From G965220205 sp965220205 (lineage in GTDB: Bacteria; Chloroflexota; Dehalococcoidia; Lucifugimonadales; Australimonadaceae): a stretch of 64,000 bases of DNA. The stretch lies in the NCBI GenBank assembly GCA_965220205.1, contig OZ244812.1, positions 868,001 through 932,000 on the forward strand, written 5' to 3'. Under the pieces are notes generated by a model. The model did not search any database and was not told the origin of the DNA. It saw only the letters and a list, made by a program, of their open reading frames with translations. A program made the translations under genes and the position numbers. Shown piece after piece: positions 52,356 through 61,065 of this stretch (the first letter of the stretch is position 1; each line of letters opens with the position of its first letter).

Positions 52356-52709
52356 CTAGGCGACTCCGTCGAACGGGTACGGCCATTTCTAGGAGAGATG
52401 CTCTACGACATATTCGCGATTCACCGCGTTTTGGTGGCTCGGTCGTCTCTCCTTCTGCATCGTGTCGCATGCGAGCAATCTGATGAGCACTGGTCTGAAG
52501 ACACCTTGGTCCGCGATGCGCTGTATGGCATTGACTTGGATGGCCTGCCAAAGACCAGGGACATGACGGAGAAGCTGCAGCGTCTCTTTTGCGCCGTCTA
52601 TGCCGGGGCAGTTGCTTATACGCCTAGTGAGAAGCCCAAGGCGCTCGGCTTCAGGGCCCCCGAGGGTTGACCGCCCGCTCGCCCTAAGCGGACTGTCGCG
52701 CTGCTTTCC

Positions 52710-52985
52710 TTAGCCCACTCGCTTGGCCGTGAGCTCGACGAAACGGCCACGGTCTAGTTGGGCGACGCCCTCGACCGTCCAGGTCTGCCCGTCGGCATCC
52801 TCGAACGTGTCGCCCTCGCGCCAGGTCACGCCGCCCGCACGCACGGTCCAGCGTGACAACCCCACAACAGCCTCGCGATCAGCGGTTGTGCTCAGGAAGT
52901 CGCGCCCCGTGAAGTCCCGGCGCGATGCCCAGACCTGGCGCGAGATCGTCCGCTCGACTCCCTCGCCCACAGGCAACCGAAGCAT
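52710..52985 (-). CDS. Phage head-tail joining-like protein
   Basis: 91 residues. The pattern VWASRRDFTGRDFLSTTADR, then SRWTVRAGGVTW and GQTWTVEGVAQLDRGRFVEL resembles small phage head-tail connector proteins. No other phage genes are found in the window, so this is probably a prophage remnant. It lies in the region after tRNA-Arg. The start follows a GGTTGCGCCC-type leader without a clear ribosome site. Confidence 0.5.
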   Translation of the reverse strand: MLRLPVGEGVERTISRQVWASRRDFTGRDFLSTTADREAVVGLSRWTVRAGGVTWREGDTFEDADGQTWTVEGVAQLDRGRFVELTAKRVG

Positions 52986-53077
52986 TAGGGTTGCGCCCGT
53001 GGCCGGGAGCGCCCGTGACGGTCAAGGCCCAAGCCGCCTGGGATTCTACTGCCGGTCTGCCGCCGGGGCCGACTCCT

Positions 53078-54439
53078 CTAGTTGAGTCCCAACGACGCCC
53101 GCCAGGCCTGTTCCAAGCCGTCCAAGTCGAACCCATAGACCTGCTCAACGGCGGACTCGTACGTCGTCCCTTCGCCGAGCGTTGCGAGCAGCGCATTCAT
53201 TTGGTCCCAGCCGTACGTGCGTATGAGGTAGTCCACCAGGCTCCGACTCTGCGCGTACGAGAGCGTCGCTCCCGTGTCGGCAGCCGGGAAAGCGCCGTTC
53301 AGGCTACGGAGGCTGATCAATTCGTCGCTGGCGATGGCCTCATCCAACGCCCGGCGCTGGAACTCGGGCAGGTCCCCCTCCGAATAGACCGCGAGGCCCT
53401 CGTTGAGCCACGCGGGCAGACGACCGAAGCAGTTGAACGTCACCTCCGCCAGGAGCAGGTGCGCCAACTCATGCACGACTCCCGGCAGGTCGCGGTCGAA
53501 GTCCTCGGGTTCAACCGTAATCAGCAACACGTTGTGCGAGCCGAAAGCCAACCCACCGGTCCACGCCTGTGCGAACAGGATCGCTCCCCTGACATCCGAC
53601 GACGACTCGTAGACGAAGGCCTTGATCGGCTTCACCGTCTCGCGTCCCAACTCCAAGCGCTCGAGGCCTCCGCGTGCGGCGTCCGCCAGCCGCTCGCCGA
53701 AGTCATCGCCGCCCGCGTACCAGTAGTACGTGATGTTCTCGGACTGGTGGGTGAGCCAGTCGAACCGCGCGTCCTCGTTGACTAGCTCCTGTCGAGGACT
53801 GCGGAACTCCCTGCCCTGCGCGTCCACCGCACGCCAGCGCCACCACACTGTGGAGCCCGGCGGGACCGACCCGGTGCGGCGCATATCCCATTCCCAGTCA
53901 GCCTCGACGTCCGTGCCTGGCTCTAAATCCATCCTTACGCTCGTGTACTCGGACGATGCGCATGACAGCACGAGGTCAGTGCCGAACTCGAGATCGAGCG
54001 TCTCAATCGGCGCCTCCGACCGCCCCTTCATGTGGAACGCGATAGAGGCTGGCAGGTTTGGAACAGCCTCGCTAACCGACACCTGGAAATACCCACCCGG
54101 CGGCTCCGGGGTTGGCGTCGCCGTGGCCGTAGGTTCCGGGGTTGGCGTTGCCGTGGCCGTCGGCGCCGGGGTTGGCGTCGCCGTGGCCGTAGGCGCAGGA
54201 GTCGGCGTCGCCGTGGGCGTAGGCGCCGAAGTTGGCGTCGCCGTGGCCGTAGGCGCGGGGGTTGGCGTCGCCGTAGCCGTAGGCGCGGGGGTTGGCGTGG
54301 CCGTGGCCGTAGGCGCCGGGATTGGCGTAGCAGTGGCCACAGAGGTCGGCGTCGCCGTCGGGTCCGGCGAAGCGCATGCGGCGGACGCCAGGACAGCGAG
54401 CACGATGCTCAGTCTTGCTGCGTGCGCTCTGATCCTCAT
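53078..54439 (-). CDS. Lipoprotein metallopeptidase with Pro/Thr-rich stalk
   Basis: 453 residues. The signal peptide ends at lipobox LASAAC. About 25-110 is a repetitive stalk of TATPTPAP units; then an immunoglobulin-like part; then a gluzincin-type domain with VVHELAHLLLAEV (HExxH-type His, Glu, His) and LPAWLNEGLAVYSEG (third zinc ligand Glu), the peptidase MA-like pattern. Likely a surface-anchored protease. ATG at 54439 overlaps the stop of the SBP gene by four bases (ATGA), which confirms the start and shows coupling. Confidence 0.82.
   Translation of the reverse strand: MRIRAHAARLSIVLAVLASAACASPDPTATPTSVATATPIPAPTATATPTPAPTATATPTPAPTATATPTSAPTPTATPTPAPTATATPTPAPTATATPTPEPTATATPTPEPPGGYFQVSVSEAVPNLPASIAFHMKGRSEAPIETLDLEFGTDLVLSCASSEYTSVRMDLEPGTDVEADWEWDMRRTGSVPPGSTVWWRWRAVDAQGREFRSPRQELVNEDARFDWLTHQSENITYYWYAGGDDFGERLADAARGGLERLELGRETVKPIKAFVYESSSDVRGAILFAQAWTGGLAFGSHNVLLITVEPEDFDRDLPGVVHELAHLLLAEVTFNCFGRLPAWLNEGLAVYSEGDLPEFQRRALDEAIASDELISLRSLNGAFPAADTGATLSYAQSRSLVDYLIRTYGWDQMNALLATLGEGTTYESAVEQVYGFDLDGLEQAWRASLGLN
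54105..54350 (-). repeat. Tandem coding repeat of the Pro/Thr stalk
   Basis: About seven units of roughly 30-36 bases, each with GGCGTCGCCGTGGCCGTAGG-like sequence, encode TATPTPAP-type segments of the peptidase. The units differ by a few bases and by unit length (one unit is shorter). Such tracts can expand or contract by slippage. Confidence 0.8.
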
Positions 54440-56481
54440 GGGCCCCGCTCGATAGAAATGTTTTGCAGCTGCGGAACGCCGATCGGAGTCACCTCGAAGC
54501 CCTGAACGTACGGCTGCACGAGCAGATACTCGCGGTAGTGCCAGAGTGGGACGGCAACCCAATCGTCGAGGATGATTTGTTCGGCCAGCCGGTAGAGCGC
54601 GATGCGCCGGACCTCGTCCTGCTCGACGGCGGCCTCGTCCAACAGCGAGTCCACGTAGGGATTGTTGTAGGCAAAGTGGTTCTGGACGCTATCTGAGCGG
54701 AAGAGGACTTCGAGGAAATTCTCCGGGTCCGGATAGTCCGCGCACCAGCCACTGCGGAAGACGCCGAGTTCACGGCTGTCGAGACGGTCCAGCAGGTCAG
54801 AGAACTCCAGGATTGACACGGATTCCACTTCGAGCCCCAGGTGAGCGCTCCACGCCCAGTGGATGGCGTCGTCGGATGCATGGGAGACGATCGGCGGCAG
54901 GTTCTCGGCGCTGCTGTAGCTCGACTGCTCCAGGAGCAGCCGAGCGGCGTCCGCATCGAACGCAAACGGCTTCCGGCGCGGGTCATGGCCTGGGAGTCCG
55001 GGCGGGACGATGCCCGCAGCCCGCTCGGTGAAGCCCTGCCACCTCACTTCGATTTCCCTATCCAGCTCCATTGCCAGCGCCAGGGCCTGCCTGACGTTCG
55101 GGTCGTCGAAAGGCGGACGGGTGACGTTGAACCCCAGATACGAGGTGCAGAACTGCGTCCCCTCGCGCAGGTGCGCGTTGAGAGGGTTCGCGGGATCCCT
55201 GGCCCGGTCGATGTTCGAGAGGCTCAGGCCCGCCAGGTCAATCTCGCCGCGCTCGTACAGCTGCACGGGACGGCCTGCGTAGATCCGGTAGACGGAATGA
55301 GCGAGGGCCGGGGCGCCGCCGTACCATTCGTCATTGCGCTCGAGCACCAGCAGGTCGTCCTTCTGCCACACCTTCAGCTTGAACGCTCCCGTGCCGTTGG
55401 GGGCGTCCGTCCAGTCGGCCCCGCCCTCCTCCACGTTGGCCCGGTCGACTACGTAAGCGGTCGGATAGGCCAGTTTGAATAGGAAGGCCGGGCGCGACGC
55501 GTCAATAGTGACGCGCAGCGTACGCTCGTCGAGCGCCTCGATGCCGCTGGCGCTCTCCGCAAGTCCCTCCAGCATCTCGGACGCGCCAACGATATCGCCG
55601 AGGAACGTCTTGGCCGTAGACGACTCCGTGGCCGGGTCCAGCGCACGCTCCCAGGAGTACTTGAAGTCTGCCGCCGTCACGAGCCGGCCGTCATGGAAAC
55701 GGGCGTTCGAGCGCAGCGTGAACGTGAAGACCGTGCCGTCTTCCGACACCTCCCATCCCTCGGCGACGTCGGGGACCACTTCGAGGTTGGTGTCCAGCTT
55801 CACGAGTCCGCTGAACAACGCCCCGACGATATCGGCGGGACTGGAGCGGGCGAGGGCGGGATCGATACTGACTATCTCGCCCCAGTACTGGAACAGCGAG
55901 TCTTCCCGCGAAGCCCCGAACGGCATCGGCGTCTCGAGCGTGAAACTGTCCGCAAACGCATTGACGCTCGGTCCGACCTCCGGCCAGAGATCTGCGAACG
56001 TCTGCGTCCGTATGAGGAAGAGCTGAGAGTCCCGGGCGACGACTGTCCACAGCTCGAACAGCTCTTCCCCGCTATCGCGCCGCGCCGCGAAAAGCGACTG
56101 GCTTCCCGAATGCGCTCCTTCCACGGCGTAGGGCACGCTGCGCAAGATCCGGTCTGGGCCAAAGTTTTCTAGCTGCCCATTGAGCCAATCGGCGGCGCTT
56201 GCGTCGTCCCCGCGCACGAACACATAGACCAGGCTAACGACGGTAACGTCGGGGACCGTGCTCCGGGCGACCAGCAACGGCGCTCTCCCCTCCCTCTCCT
56301 CCACTGCCCAGTCGGCGGGGATTTCGATGGAGAAGCCCTCGGTGGTGTTTCGGTAGACGACGGGCGCCTCGCTCACCTGCGGCGCGACGTCCGCGGCGAC
56401 CATCGATAGCGTCAGGACGCCAACGAGAAACAGGGCGGCTGTGTGAAAGGGGCGCGACATCTTCATTTGATACGAGGCCAC
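54436..56481 (-). CDS. OppA/DppA-type solute-binding protein with extra N-terminal domain
   Basis: 681 residues. A signal peptide (FHTAALFLVGVLTLSMVAAD) is followed by residues 40-180, a separate domain with EGFSIEIPADWAVEEREGRA, like PsbP/DcrB-type domains (match from pattern only). Residues 190-670 are a family 5 solute-binding protein: PDVAEGWEVSEDGTVFTFTL, ARFHDGRLVTAADFKYSWER, PNGTGAFKLKVW, CTSYLGFNVTRPPFDDPNVR. No permease or ATPase genes are next to it. The downstream gene (peptidase) is translationally coupled. Confidence 0.82.
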   Translation of the reverse strand: MASYQMKMSRPFHTAALFLVGVLTLSMVAADVAPQVSEAPVVYRNTTEGFSIEIPADWAVEEREGRAPLLVARSTVPDVTVVSLVYVFVRGDDASAADWLNGQLENFGPDRILRSVPYAVEGAHSGSQSLFAARRDSGEELFELWTVVARDSQLFLIRTQTFADLWPEVGPSVNAFADSFTLETPMPFGASREDSLFQYWGEIVSIDPALARSSPADIVGALFSGLVKLDTNLEVVPDVAEGWEVSEDGTVFTFTLRSNARFHDGRLVTAADFKYSWERALDPATESSTAKTFLGDIVGASEMLEGLAESASGIEALDERTLRVTIDASRPAFLFKLAYPTAYVVDRANVEEGGADWTDAPNGTGAFKLKVWQKDDLLVLERNDEWYGGAPALAHSVYRIYAGRPVQLYERGEIDLAGLSLSNIDRARDPANPLNAHLREGTQFCTSYLGFNVTRPPFDDPNVRQALALAMELDREIEVRWQGFTERAAGIVPPGLPGHDPRRKPFAFDADAARLLLEQSSYSSAENLPPIVSHASDDAIHWAWSAHLGLEVESVSILEFSDLLDRLDSRELGVFRSGWCADYPDPENFLEVLFRSDSVQNHFAYNNPYVDSLLDEAAVEQDEVRRIALYRLAEQIILDDWVAVPLWHYREYLLVQPYVQGFEVTPIGVPQLQNISIERGP

Positions 56482-56494
56482 GGGCCCGTTGGAT

Positions 56495-57730
56495 TTACGC
56501 GGTCCTCGCTAGCGCCAGCGCGGGAAGGACGTCGTCGGTCGCGCGAACGGCGCACCACTGCCCGAGCGTCTCCAGGTCTGCCGAGTCCGGCGGATACGTG
56601 GCGTCGCCGACGACCGTTACGTCGTAGCCGAGCGTGACGCCGTCGAGCGCGGTCGCCCAGACACAACCGGTAACGGCGCCCCCCGTCATCAGCAGGTTGC
56701 GGACGTTGAGGTTGCGCAGGATGCGGTGGAGCGGCGTGAACCCGAACCCGCTGCCGCCCGTCTTCCGCACCATGAAGTCGTCGTCCAGAGGACGAATCTC
56801 GTCCACGACCTGGGCGCCCCACGTGCCGAGCGCGCAATGTGTCACGCCGGCTGGGAGCGACCGGGTCTCCTTGCCGACGGGGCTGTGCGCGTCGTCCAGG
56901 TTGTCCTCGCGGCGCCCGACATGGACATAGATGACGGGCCACCCGTGCGCCCGCATTGCGGTCGTGAGCCGCTGCGTGTTGTTGAGGACTCGCTCCCGTT
57001 TCTCTTCCGGCATCGGCGTGCTCGTCCCATAGACGACGCTTGGGCGCTCGGCGTTCATGAAGTCGTTCTGCATATCGATGAGCACCATCGCGTAGCCGGG
57101 TCCGGCGGGCGCAGGCTCGCTTGTCGCCGACGCGGCGGACGCGACGTCGGCGACGCTGACCACGGCGCCGTGTTTGCTGACTTCCCTGATGCCCGCGGAA
57201 GCGCGCGGATAGCTGGCGTTTTCTACGAAGAACTCCTCATAGCCGAGCATCCCTCCCGTCCGGGCGGTCTCGGCGATGGAGTCCTCCATCCCGCCTCCCG
57301 CGACGATGCACTGGCTCACGCCGAGGTTCGCGAGGAGCCGGTCGAGGTGTGTGTTGGAGAACGCGCCGTGTCCCTTCTTCACGACAACATGGTCGCTCGG
57401 CTCGGGGGCGAGGCCATCCATGAGCCCGGCGCCCCACGTGCCTTGCGTGAGGAACGTCCCGGCGGCGCGCATGCGGTCTAACCGCGGCTGCGCCATCGCG
57501 CTGTCGGCGAAGTCCGCGCGCAGCTCCGTCGTCACCCACACCACGGGCCGTCCCGCCCTGCGCACGGACGCGGCGAGCTCCCGGCACGCGTCCACCAACT
57601 GCGCCGCTTCGTCGCGGCTCACTGCCGAGAGCCCCGCGCGCACGAGCGCTCCGTCCTCGTGCAGCAGGTCGCGCTGAAGATCAACGAGCAACAGCGCGGC
57701 GCGATCGATATGGATGTGGGCGTTCATCAT
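56495..57730 (-). CDS. Tandem-domain isochorismatase-like hydrolase
   Basis: 411 residues with two cysteine-hydrolase domains. Domain 1 (residues 1-195) has Asp17 (LLLVDLQRDLL) and Lys119 (VVVKKGHGAFSNT) but Ser151 in GGGMEDSIAETA where Cys is expected. Domain 2 (210-411) has the complete set: LIDMQNDFMNAE, VRKTGGSGFGF and GGAVTGCVWATAL. The family hydrolyses C-O or C-N bonds (isochorismate, nicotinamide, N-carbamoyl compounds). Only domain 2 seems catalytic; domain 1 may have a structural role. Confidence 0.83.
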   Translation of the reverse strand: MMNAHIHIDRAALLLVDLQRDLLHEDGALVRAGLSAVSRDEAAQLVDACRELAASVRRAGRPVVWVTTELRADFADSAMAQPRLDRMRAAGTFLTQGTWGAGLMDGLAPEPSDHVVVKKGHGAFSNTHLDRLLANLGVSQCIVAGGGMEDSIAETARTGGMLGYEEFFVENASYPRASAGIREVSKHGAVVSVADVASAASATSEPAPAGPGYAMVLIDMQNDFMNAERPSVVYGTSTPMPEEKRERVLNNTQRLTTAMRAHGWPVIYVHVGRREDNLDDAHSPVGKETRSLPAGVTHCALGTWGAQVVDEIRPLDDDFMVRKTGGSGFGFTPLHRILRNLNVRNLLMTGGAVTGCVWATALDGVTLGYDVTVVGDATYPPDSADLETLGQWCAVRATDDVLPALALARTA

Positions 57731-57939
57731 CAGCCTCCTGCGCGCAAACTACCAACGGCGGAACCAACGTCTCCAGGCTGACTGAATCGTACCTTGTGGC
57801 CCTGCCCTCGGTCAAAGCCGCCCGCCCCCCAAGACCCTCTCAGCAGCCCGGGAGCAGAAGCGTCTCGTGCTTGGCCGGCGAATGGACCCGGCAGCCCCTC
57901 CGTCATTCTCGTGCCCCTAGAGGTTCCGTAGGGCGGCTT

Positions 57940-58165
57940 GCGGACACGGAATTGAACGGAAATGGGGCAAAATGACCGGAAATGGGCCAAAAACGTGAGG
58001 TTTCTCACTCGTAAATCTCGAGATCTACGAGTGGAGGGTTGAAATAGTGCGACATTCTGCGACATTTTGCGACATTTTCTCGTAAATCGGGCCGGCGGCC
58101 CGGCGCGCCAGCGCCAGGCGGTTTCGGGGGGCCCTTCGACGGGCTCAGGACAGGCTTCAAGGGCC
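57940..58165 (-). repeat. Interspersed mosaic repeat element, copy C
   Basis: On the minus strand: a GATTTACGAG box (58088-58079), three ATGTC units starting at 58075, 58065 and 58055 (10-bp period), a short spacer, the 24-bp near-palindrome at 58031-58008 (CTCGTAGATC... with a CTCGAG centre), then CATTTCCG-like repeats. Upstream (58133-58165) lies a CCCTTcgac...AAGGG palindromic segment related to one in the 62-kb element. Nothing gene-like is seen in 57731-58257. Same order as copies A and B. Confidence 0.7.
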
Positions 58166-58257
58166 ATGATAGGGGGTTGGGGCGTTGGGGAGAGGGGCGG
58201 ATGTCGCGGCGGCGGAATTCGCCTCGCGCACTCGAGGGAAAGAGCAGGGCCAGCCCC

Positions 58258-58722
58258 CTACCCCGGCCCCTGCGTCGTCAGGCGCAGCAGTCTCTCGTTG
58301 AGCTCCCACAGGGCGGTGCGGTTGCTGTCGTGCTTCACGAGCGACCGAGCCTCGTCGCAGCCTACCCACCGGAACTCGGTGTGCTCCTGGGACAGCTTGA
58401 TGCGCAGCGCAGTGACATCCACGCCGAAGCAGTGCTCGGGCACGACCAGCACGCTGTTTCCCCACCGCAAGTCGCCGGTGATGTCCACAACGGGGATGGT
58501 CGCGGTCGCGTCCAAGGCCATGTACCGGGACTCGGGCGGGATTCCGCCTTCCTCGAACGCCTCGCGCTTGGCCGCCTCGAGGGGGGTCTCAGCGTCCTCG
58601 CCGCCGCCCGAGATCCCCTGCCAGAAGCCGAGGTCCGCCCGCTTGAACACAGCGTATTCGACTCGGCCGCCGGGCGGGAAGCGGTACGGGAACACCAGGA
58701 CTTGGAACGGAGCTCTCGTCAT
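58258..58722 (-). CDS. Nudix hydrolase
   Basis: 154 residues. The Nudix box GX5EX7REUXEEXGU is present as GGGEDAETPLEAAKREAFEE with GI following. Similar to MutT/dihydroneopterin-type pyrophosphohydrolases; substrate unknown. It overlaps the GNAT gene by four bases (ATGA), fixing the start at 58722 and showing it is the last gene of the five-gene operon. Confidence 0.87.
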   Translation of the reverse strand: MTRAPFQVLVFPYRFPPGGRVEYAVFKRADLGFWQGISGGGEDAETPLEAAKREAFEEGGIPPESRYMALDATATIPVVDITGDLRWGNSVLVVPEHCFGVDVTALRIKLSQEHTEFRWVGCDEARSLVKHDSNRTALWELNERLLRLTTQGPG

Positions 58723-59279
58723 GGTCGGCACCCCTGCTCCCAGTCCTCGCGGACCAGCCCGTAGGCGGCCACGTCTATCCTGCTGCCTCGCACGTTGGCG
58801 TGGCTCCGGAGGACCCCCTCGCGAGTCATGCCCAGCTTCTCCGCCACCCGCTGGGACCGCGCGTTCCTCACGTCAACCATCGCGTAGACCTTGGCAAGAC
58901 CCAACCACTCGAACCCCCAATCGACGGCGGCGCGCGCGGCTTCCGGCATCAGTCCCTTGCCCCAAAGCGGCCTGGCAATCGCGTAGCCAAGCTCGGCGAT
59001 GGCGTCTGTCTGCTTCACATCGAGCCCAACGCCGCCGCCAACCCGCCCATCGAGCTCGACCGCGAAGTCCGGGTTCGTGTCCCACGAGGCAAGCACGGAG
59101 CGAGCGACGAACTCCTCGGCGTCCCGCCGCGTGTACGGCTGTGGTATGTGCCCGCCGAGGTATTGCGCCCACTCCGGGTCCTTCGCGTAATCGAAGACGT
59201 CGTCCACGTCGTCGAGCCGGAACGGCCGCAGCAGCAACCGCTCTGTTCTGAGCTCGACGCCCTTCGCTGGTTCGCTCAT
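58719..59279 (-). CDS. GNAT N-acetyltransferase (RimJ/RimL type)
   Basis: 186 residues. VELRTERLLLRPFRLDDVDD, then ELGYAIARPLWGKGLMPEAA (the acetyl-CoA loop) and KVYAMVDVRNARSQRVAEKL with LGMTREGVLR match the ribosomal-protein-type GNAT. AAGGAG precedes the ATG at 59279. Target unknown. Confidence 0.87.
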   Translation of the reverse strand: MSEPAKGVELRTERLLLRPFRLDDVDDVFDYAKDPEWAQYLGGHIPQPYTRRDAEEFVARSVLASWDTNPDFAVELDGRVGGGVGLDVKQTDAIAELGYAIARPLWGKGLMPEAARAAVDWGFEWLGLAKVYAMVDVRNARSQRVAEKLGMTREGVLRSHANVRGSRIDVAAYGLVREDWEQGCRP

Positions 59280-59310
59280 CCCGCACACTCCTTCTGTGAG
59301 GCTGTCGCAG

Positions 59311-60171
59311 CTAGCGCCCGCTGCTCTTCCTCGCCGCGATGATGATGTGGCTGCCCGTGTCGACGAGGCCCGGTTGCCGGCATAGCTTTCGCTCGAGCTC
59401 TACGACGGTCGACCACGACGCTGGGTCGGCGGCCGCATCGGCCAGCGTGGACGATCCCTCGTACGTCGTAACGTTGGAGCCGGCTACGTCCAGTACGTCG
59501 CACCCAGCGAAGAGCCGGCGCAGCTCCCCCGCCGTGTAGAGGTGCATGGCGGGGTGGGGTATCGACAGCCGCGAGACGAATCCCGCGAGGTCGCCCGTTT
59601 CGAAGATGTCCTCAAGGACCGCAAGGTCCTCGTTCGCCCCGTCGGGGTGCAGCAAGATGTCGAGGTCTCCCGGCCTTGACCTCCGCACGAGATTGCAAAG
59701 GACTCCCCACCGGCTCATTACGCTCGCCAATATGACCCCGCCGGGCTTCGTGATGCGGACGAGCTCCTCCACCGCGCGGGGCGCCGCGTCGCACACGTAG
59801 GACAGCGCCCCGCCGAAGCAGAACGTCGCGTCGAACGAGTCGGCGTCCAGGGCGGAGAGGTCCGTCGCGTCTCCCGTGATGAGCGGAGCGTTGAAGCCCG
59901 CTTCCGAGAGCCGCTCGCCTGCCCGCGCGAGCTGTTGCGGCGACAGGTCAACCAGGGTCGGCGCCGCTCCGAGCATGGCCGCCTCGACCGAGAAGCGCCC
60001 CGGGCCGCATCCTATGTCGGCCACCCGGTCCCCGCGCCGTACGTGCTGCTTGATGAAGTCCGCATGAATGACCGCCTGGAGCCGGCCATAGTCCGGGACT
60101 TCGAGCCGGTCCCACTCGGCGAGATCGTAGGCGTCGTAGAAGCGCGCCACGTACTCAGGATCGTATCGCAT
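59311..60171 (-). CDS. Class I SAM-dependent methyltransferase 1
   Basis: 286 residues. SAM motif I is GDRVADIGCGPGRFSVEAAM; post-I PTLVDLSPQQLARAGERL; motif II region SFDATFCFGGALSYVCD; motif III KPGGVILASVMSRWG. The N-terminal MRYDPEYVARFYDAYDLAEW is typical of small-molecule methyltransferases. Substrate unknown. It is the third gene of the operon read from the minus-strand start. Confidence 0.85.
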   Translation of the reverse strand: MRYDPEYVARFYDAYDLAEWDRLEVPDYGRLQAVIHADFIKQHVRRGDRVADIGCGPGRFSVEAAMLGAAPTLVDLSPQQLARAGERLSEAGFNAPLITGDATDLSALDADSFDATFCFGGALSYVCDAAPRAVEELVRITKPGGVILASVMSRWGVLCNLVRRSRPGDLDILLHPDGANEDLAVLEDIFETGDLAGFVSRLSIPHPAMHLYTAGELRRLFAGCDVLDVAGSNVTTYEGSSTLADAAADPASWSTVVELERKLCRQPGLVDTGSHIIIAARKSSGR

Positions 60172-60195
60172 CGACCGGCCTCCCTCGGCTTCCCG

Positions 60196-61065
60196 TCAGT
60201 CCCGCACCGTCTCCCACACGACGACGATCGGCGTTCCAGCGATGGCCGCCTCGAGGAGGTCCGCCCCCAGCTCGACGCCCCGCGCCCCGAACGTGGCCAG
60301 CTCCTCAGCGCCCCAGCGCGGCTCTATACAGCGAACGACGCGCAGCCCCGCCGCGGCAAACCACGACAGGTAGTCCGAGGCAAGATGGACGTAGTTGCGC
60401 ACGAGTCCACGACCGCCTTCCATCTGCCGATAGCGCGCGTGAGCGCCCAGCATGACCGAAAAGGGGTGGACGTCCGAGACAACGACGTGGCCGCCCGGAC
60501 GAACCACGCGCGCAAGCTCCTCGATCGCGGGGGCCGGGTCGGGCAGGTGCGTCAGCGCCAAGGCGCAGACGGCCAGGTCCACCGAGGCGCTATCCAACGG
60601 GATAGATTCGAGCTTGCCTACCTCGAAGCGGACGCCTGTGGCCGTCGTTCGCGCGACCTCCAGCATCGCCGGCGTCGCGTCGATGCCGATGACGTCGTAT
60701 CCAAGCGATGCGAGATAGGCCGCGTGGCGCCCGGTCCCGCACGCGGCGTCGAGCGCTGCGCCCACCGCGTAGCGCTCGACGATTGCGTGGACCGTCGCCT
60801 GCTCCGCGATCAGGACGGGGTTTGTCTCGCCGTCGTAAGTTGGGGCCCATTCGGTGTAGCCGGAGACGACGGAGCGCTCGCTGACGGTGATCGGGGCCGA
60901 CCAGGGCGCCTCGCCGCGGCGCGCCACGATTGACGCGATGCTGTCCGCCCTCGACACGACCGTTGCGGGATCGACGCCCCACGCGCGCAGGATGGCGACT
61001 CCTTCGAGCCCCAACACGAAGTCCCCGAACGTGGGTTGATCAGCCAATGCCCTGCCCTCCATCAC
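60196..61065 (-). CDS. Class I SAM-dependent methyltransferase 2
   Basis: 289 residues. SAM motif I is ALDAACGTGRHAAYLASLGY, then VIGIDATPAMLEVAR, PLDSASVDLAVCALALTHLP and VRPGGHVVVSDVHPF. About 85 N-terminal residues precede the fold (TFGDFVLGLEGVAILRAWGV), longer than usual. The start overlaps the upstream gene by 26 bases; TTG at 61046, in the stop region of methyltransferase 3, is an alternative start. Substrate unknown. Confidence 0.83.
   Translation of the reverse strand: MMEGRALADQPTFGDFVLGLEGVAILRAWGVDPATVVSRADSIASIVARRGEAPWSAPITVSERSVVSGYTEWAPTYDGETNPVLIAEQATVHAIVERYAVGAALDAACGTGRHAAYLASLGYDVIGIDATPAMLEVARTTATGVRFEVGKLESIPLDSASVDLAVCALALTHLPDPAPAIEELARVVRPGGHVVVSDVHPFSVMLGAHARYRQMEGGRGLVRNYVHLASDYLSWFAAAGLRVVRCIEPRWGAEELATFGARGVELGADLLEAAIAGTPIVVVWETVRD

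Larger units (their letters stand above)
50937..52670 (+). pseudogene. Hypothetical gene interrupted by an IS5-family insertion
   Basis: Two fragments flank the IS: 50937-51162 (MGVRMDKSERYELSVETAWN ... GLDALMDKPL) and 52360-52670 (GDSVERVRPFLGEMLYDIFA ... KALGFRAPEG). Removing the element and one CTAG copy joins them in frame at ...DKPL-GDSVERV..., giving a protein of about 183 residues. It is helical with no recognised domain. The first 240 bases stay open to a stop at 51173 inside the IS end. The gene is richer in A+T than neighbours. It follows the tRNA, suggesting a small genomic island. Confidence 0.75.

Noticed and set aside
54032..54505. Arg/Gly-rich plus-strand frame opposite the peptidase stalk
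   Set aside because: It arises from the repetitive Pro/Thr coding DNA on the other strand.
57915..57935. IS5-type end beside repeat copy C
   Set aside because: CTAGAGGTTCC is similar to the IS5 end but lacks the GAACAA part, lies in the wrong direction and has no partner end.
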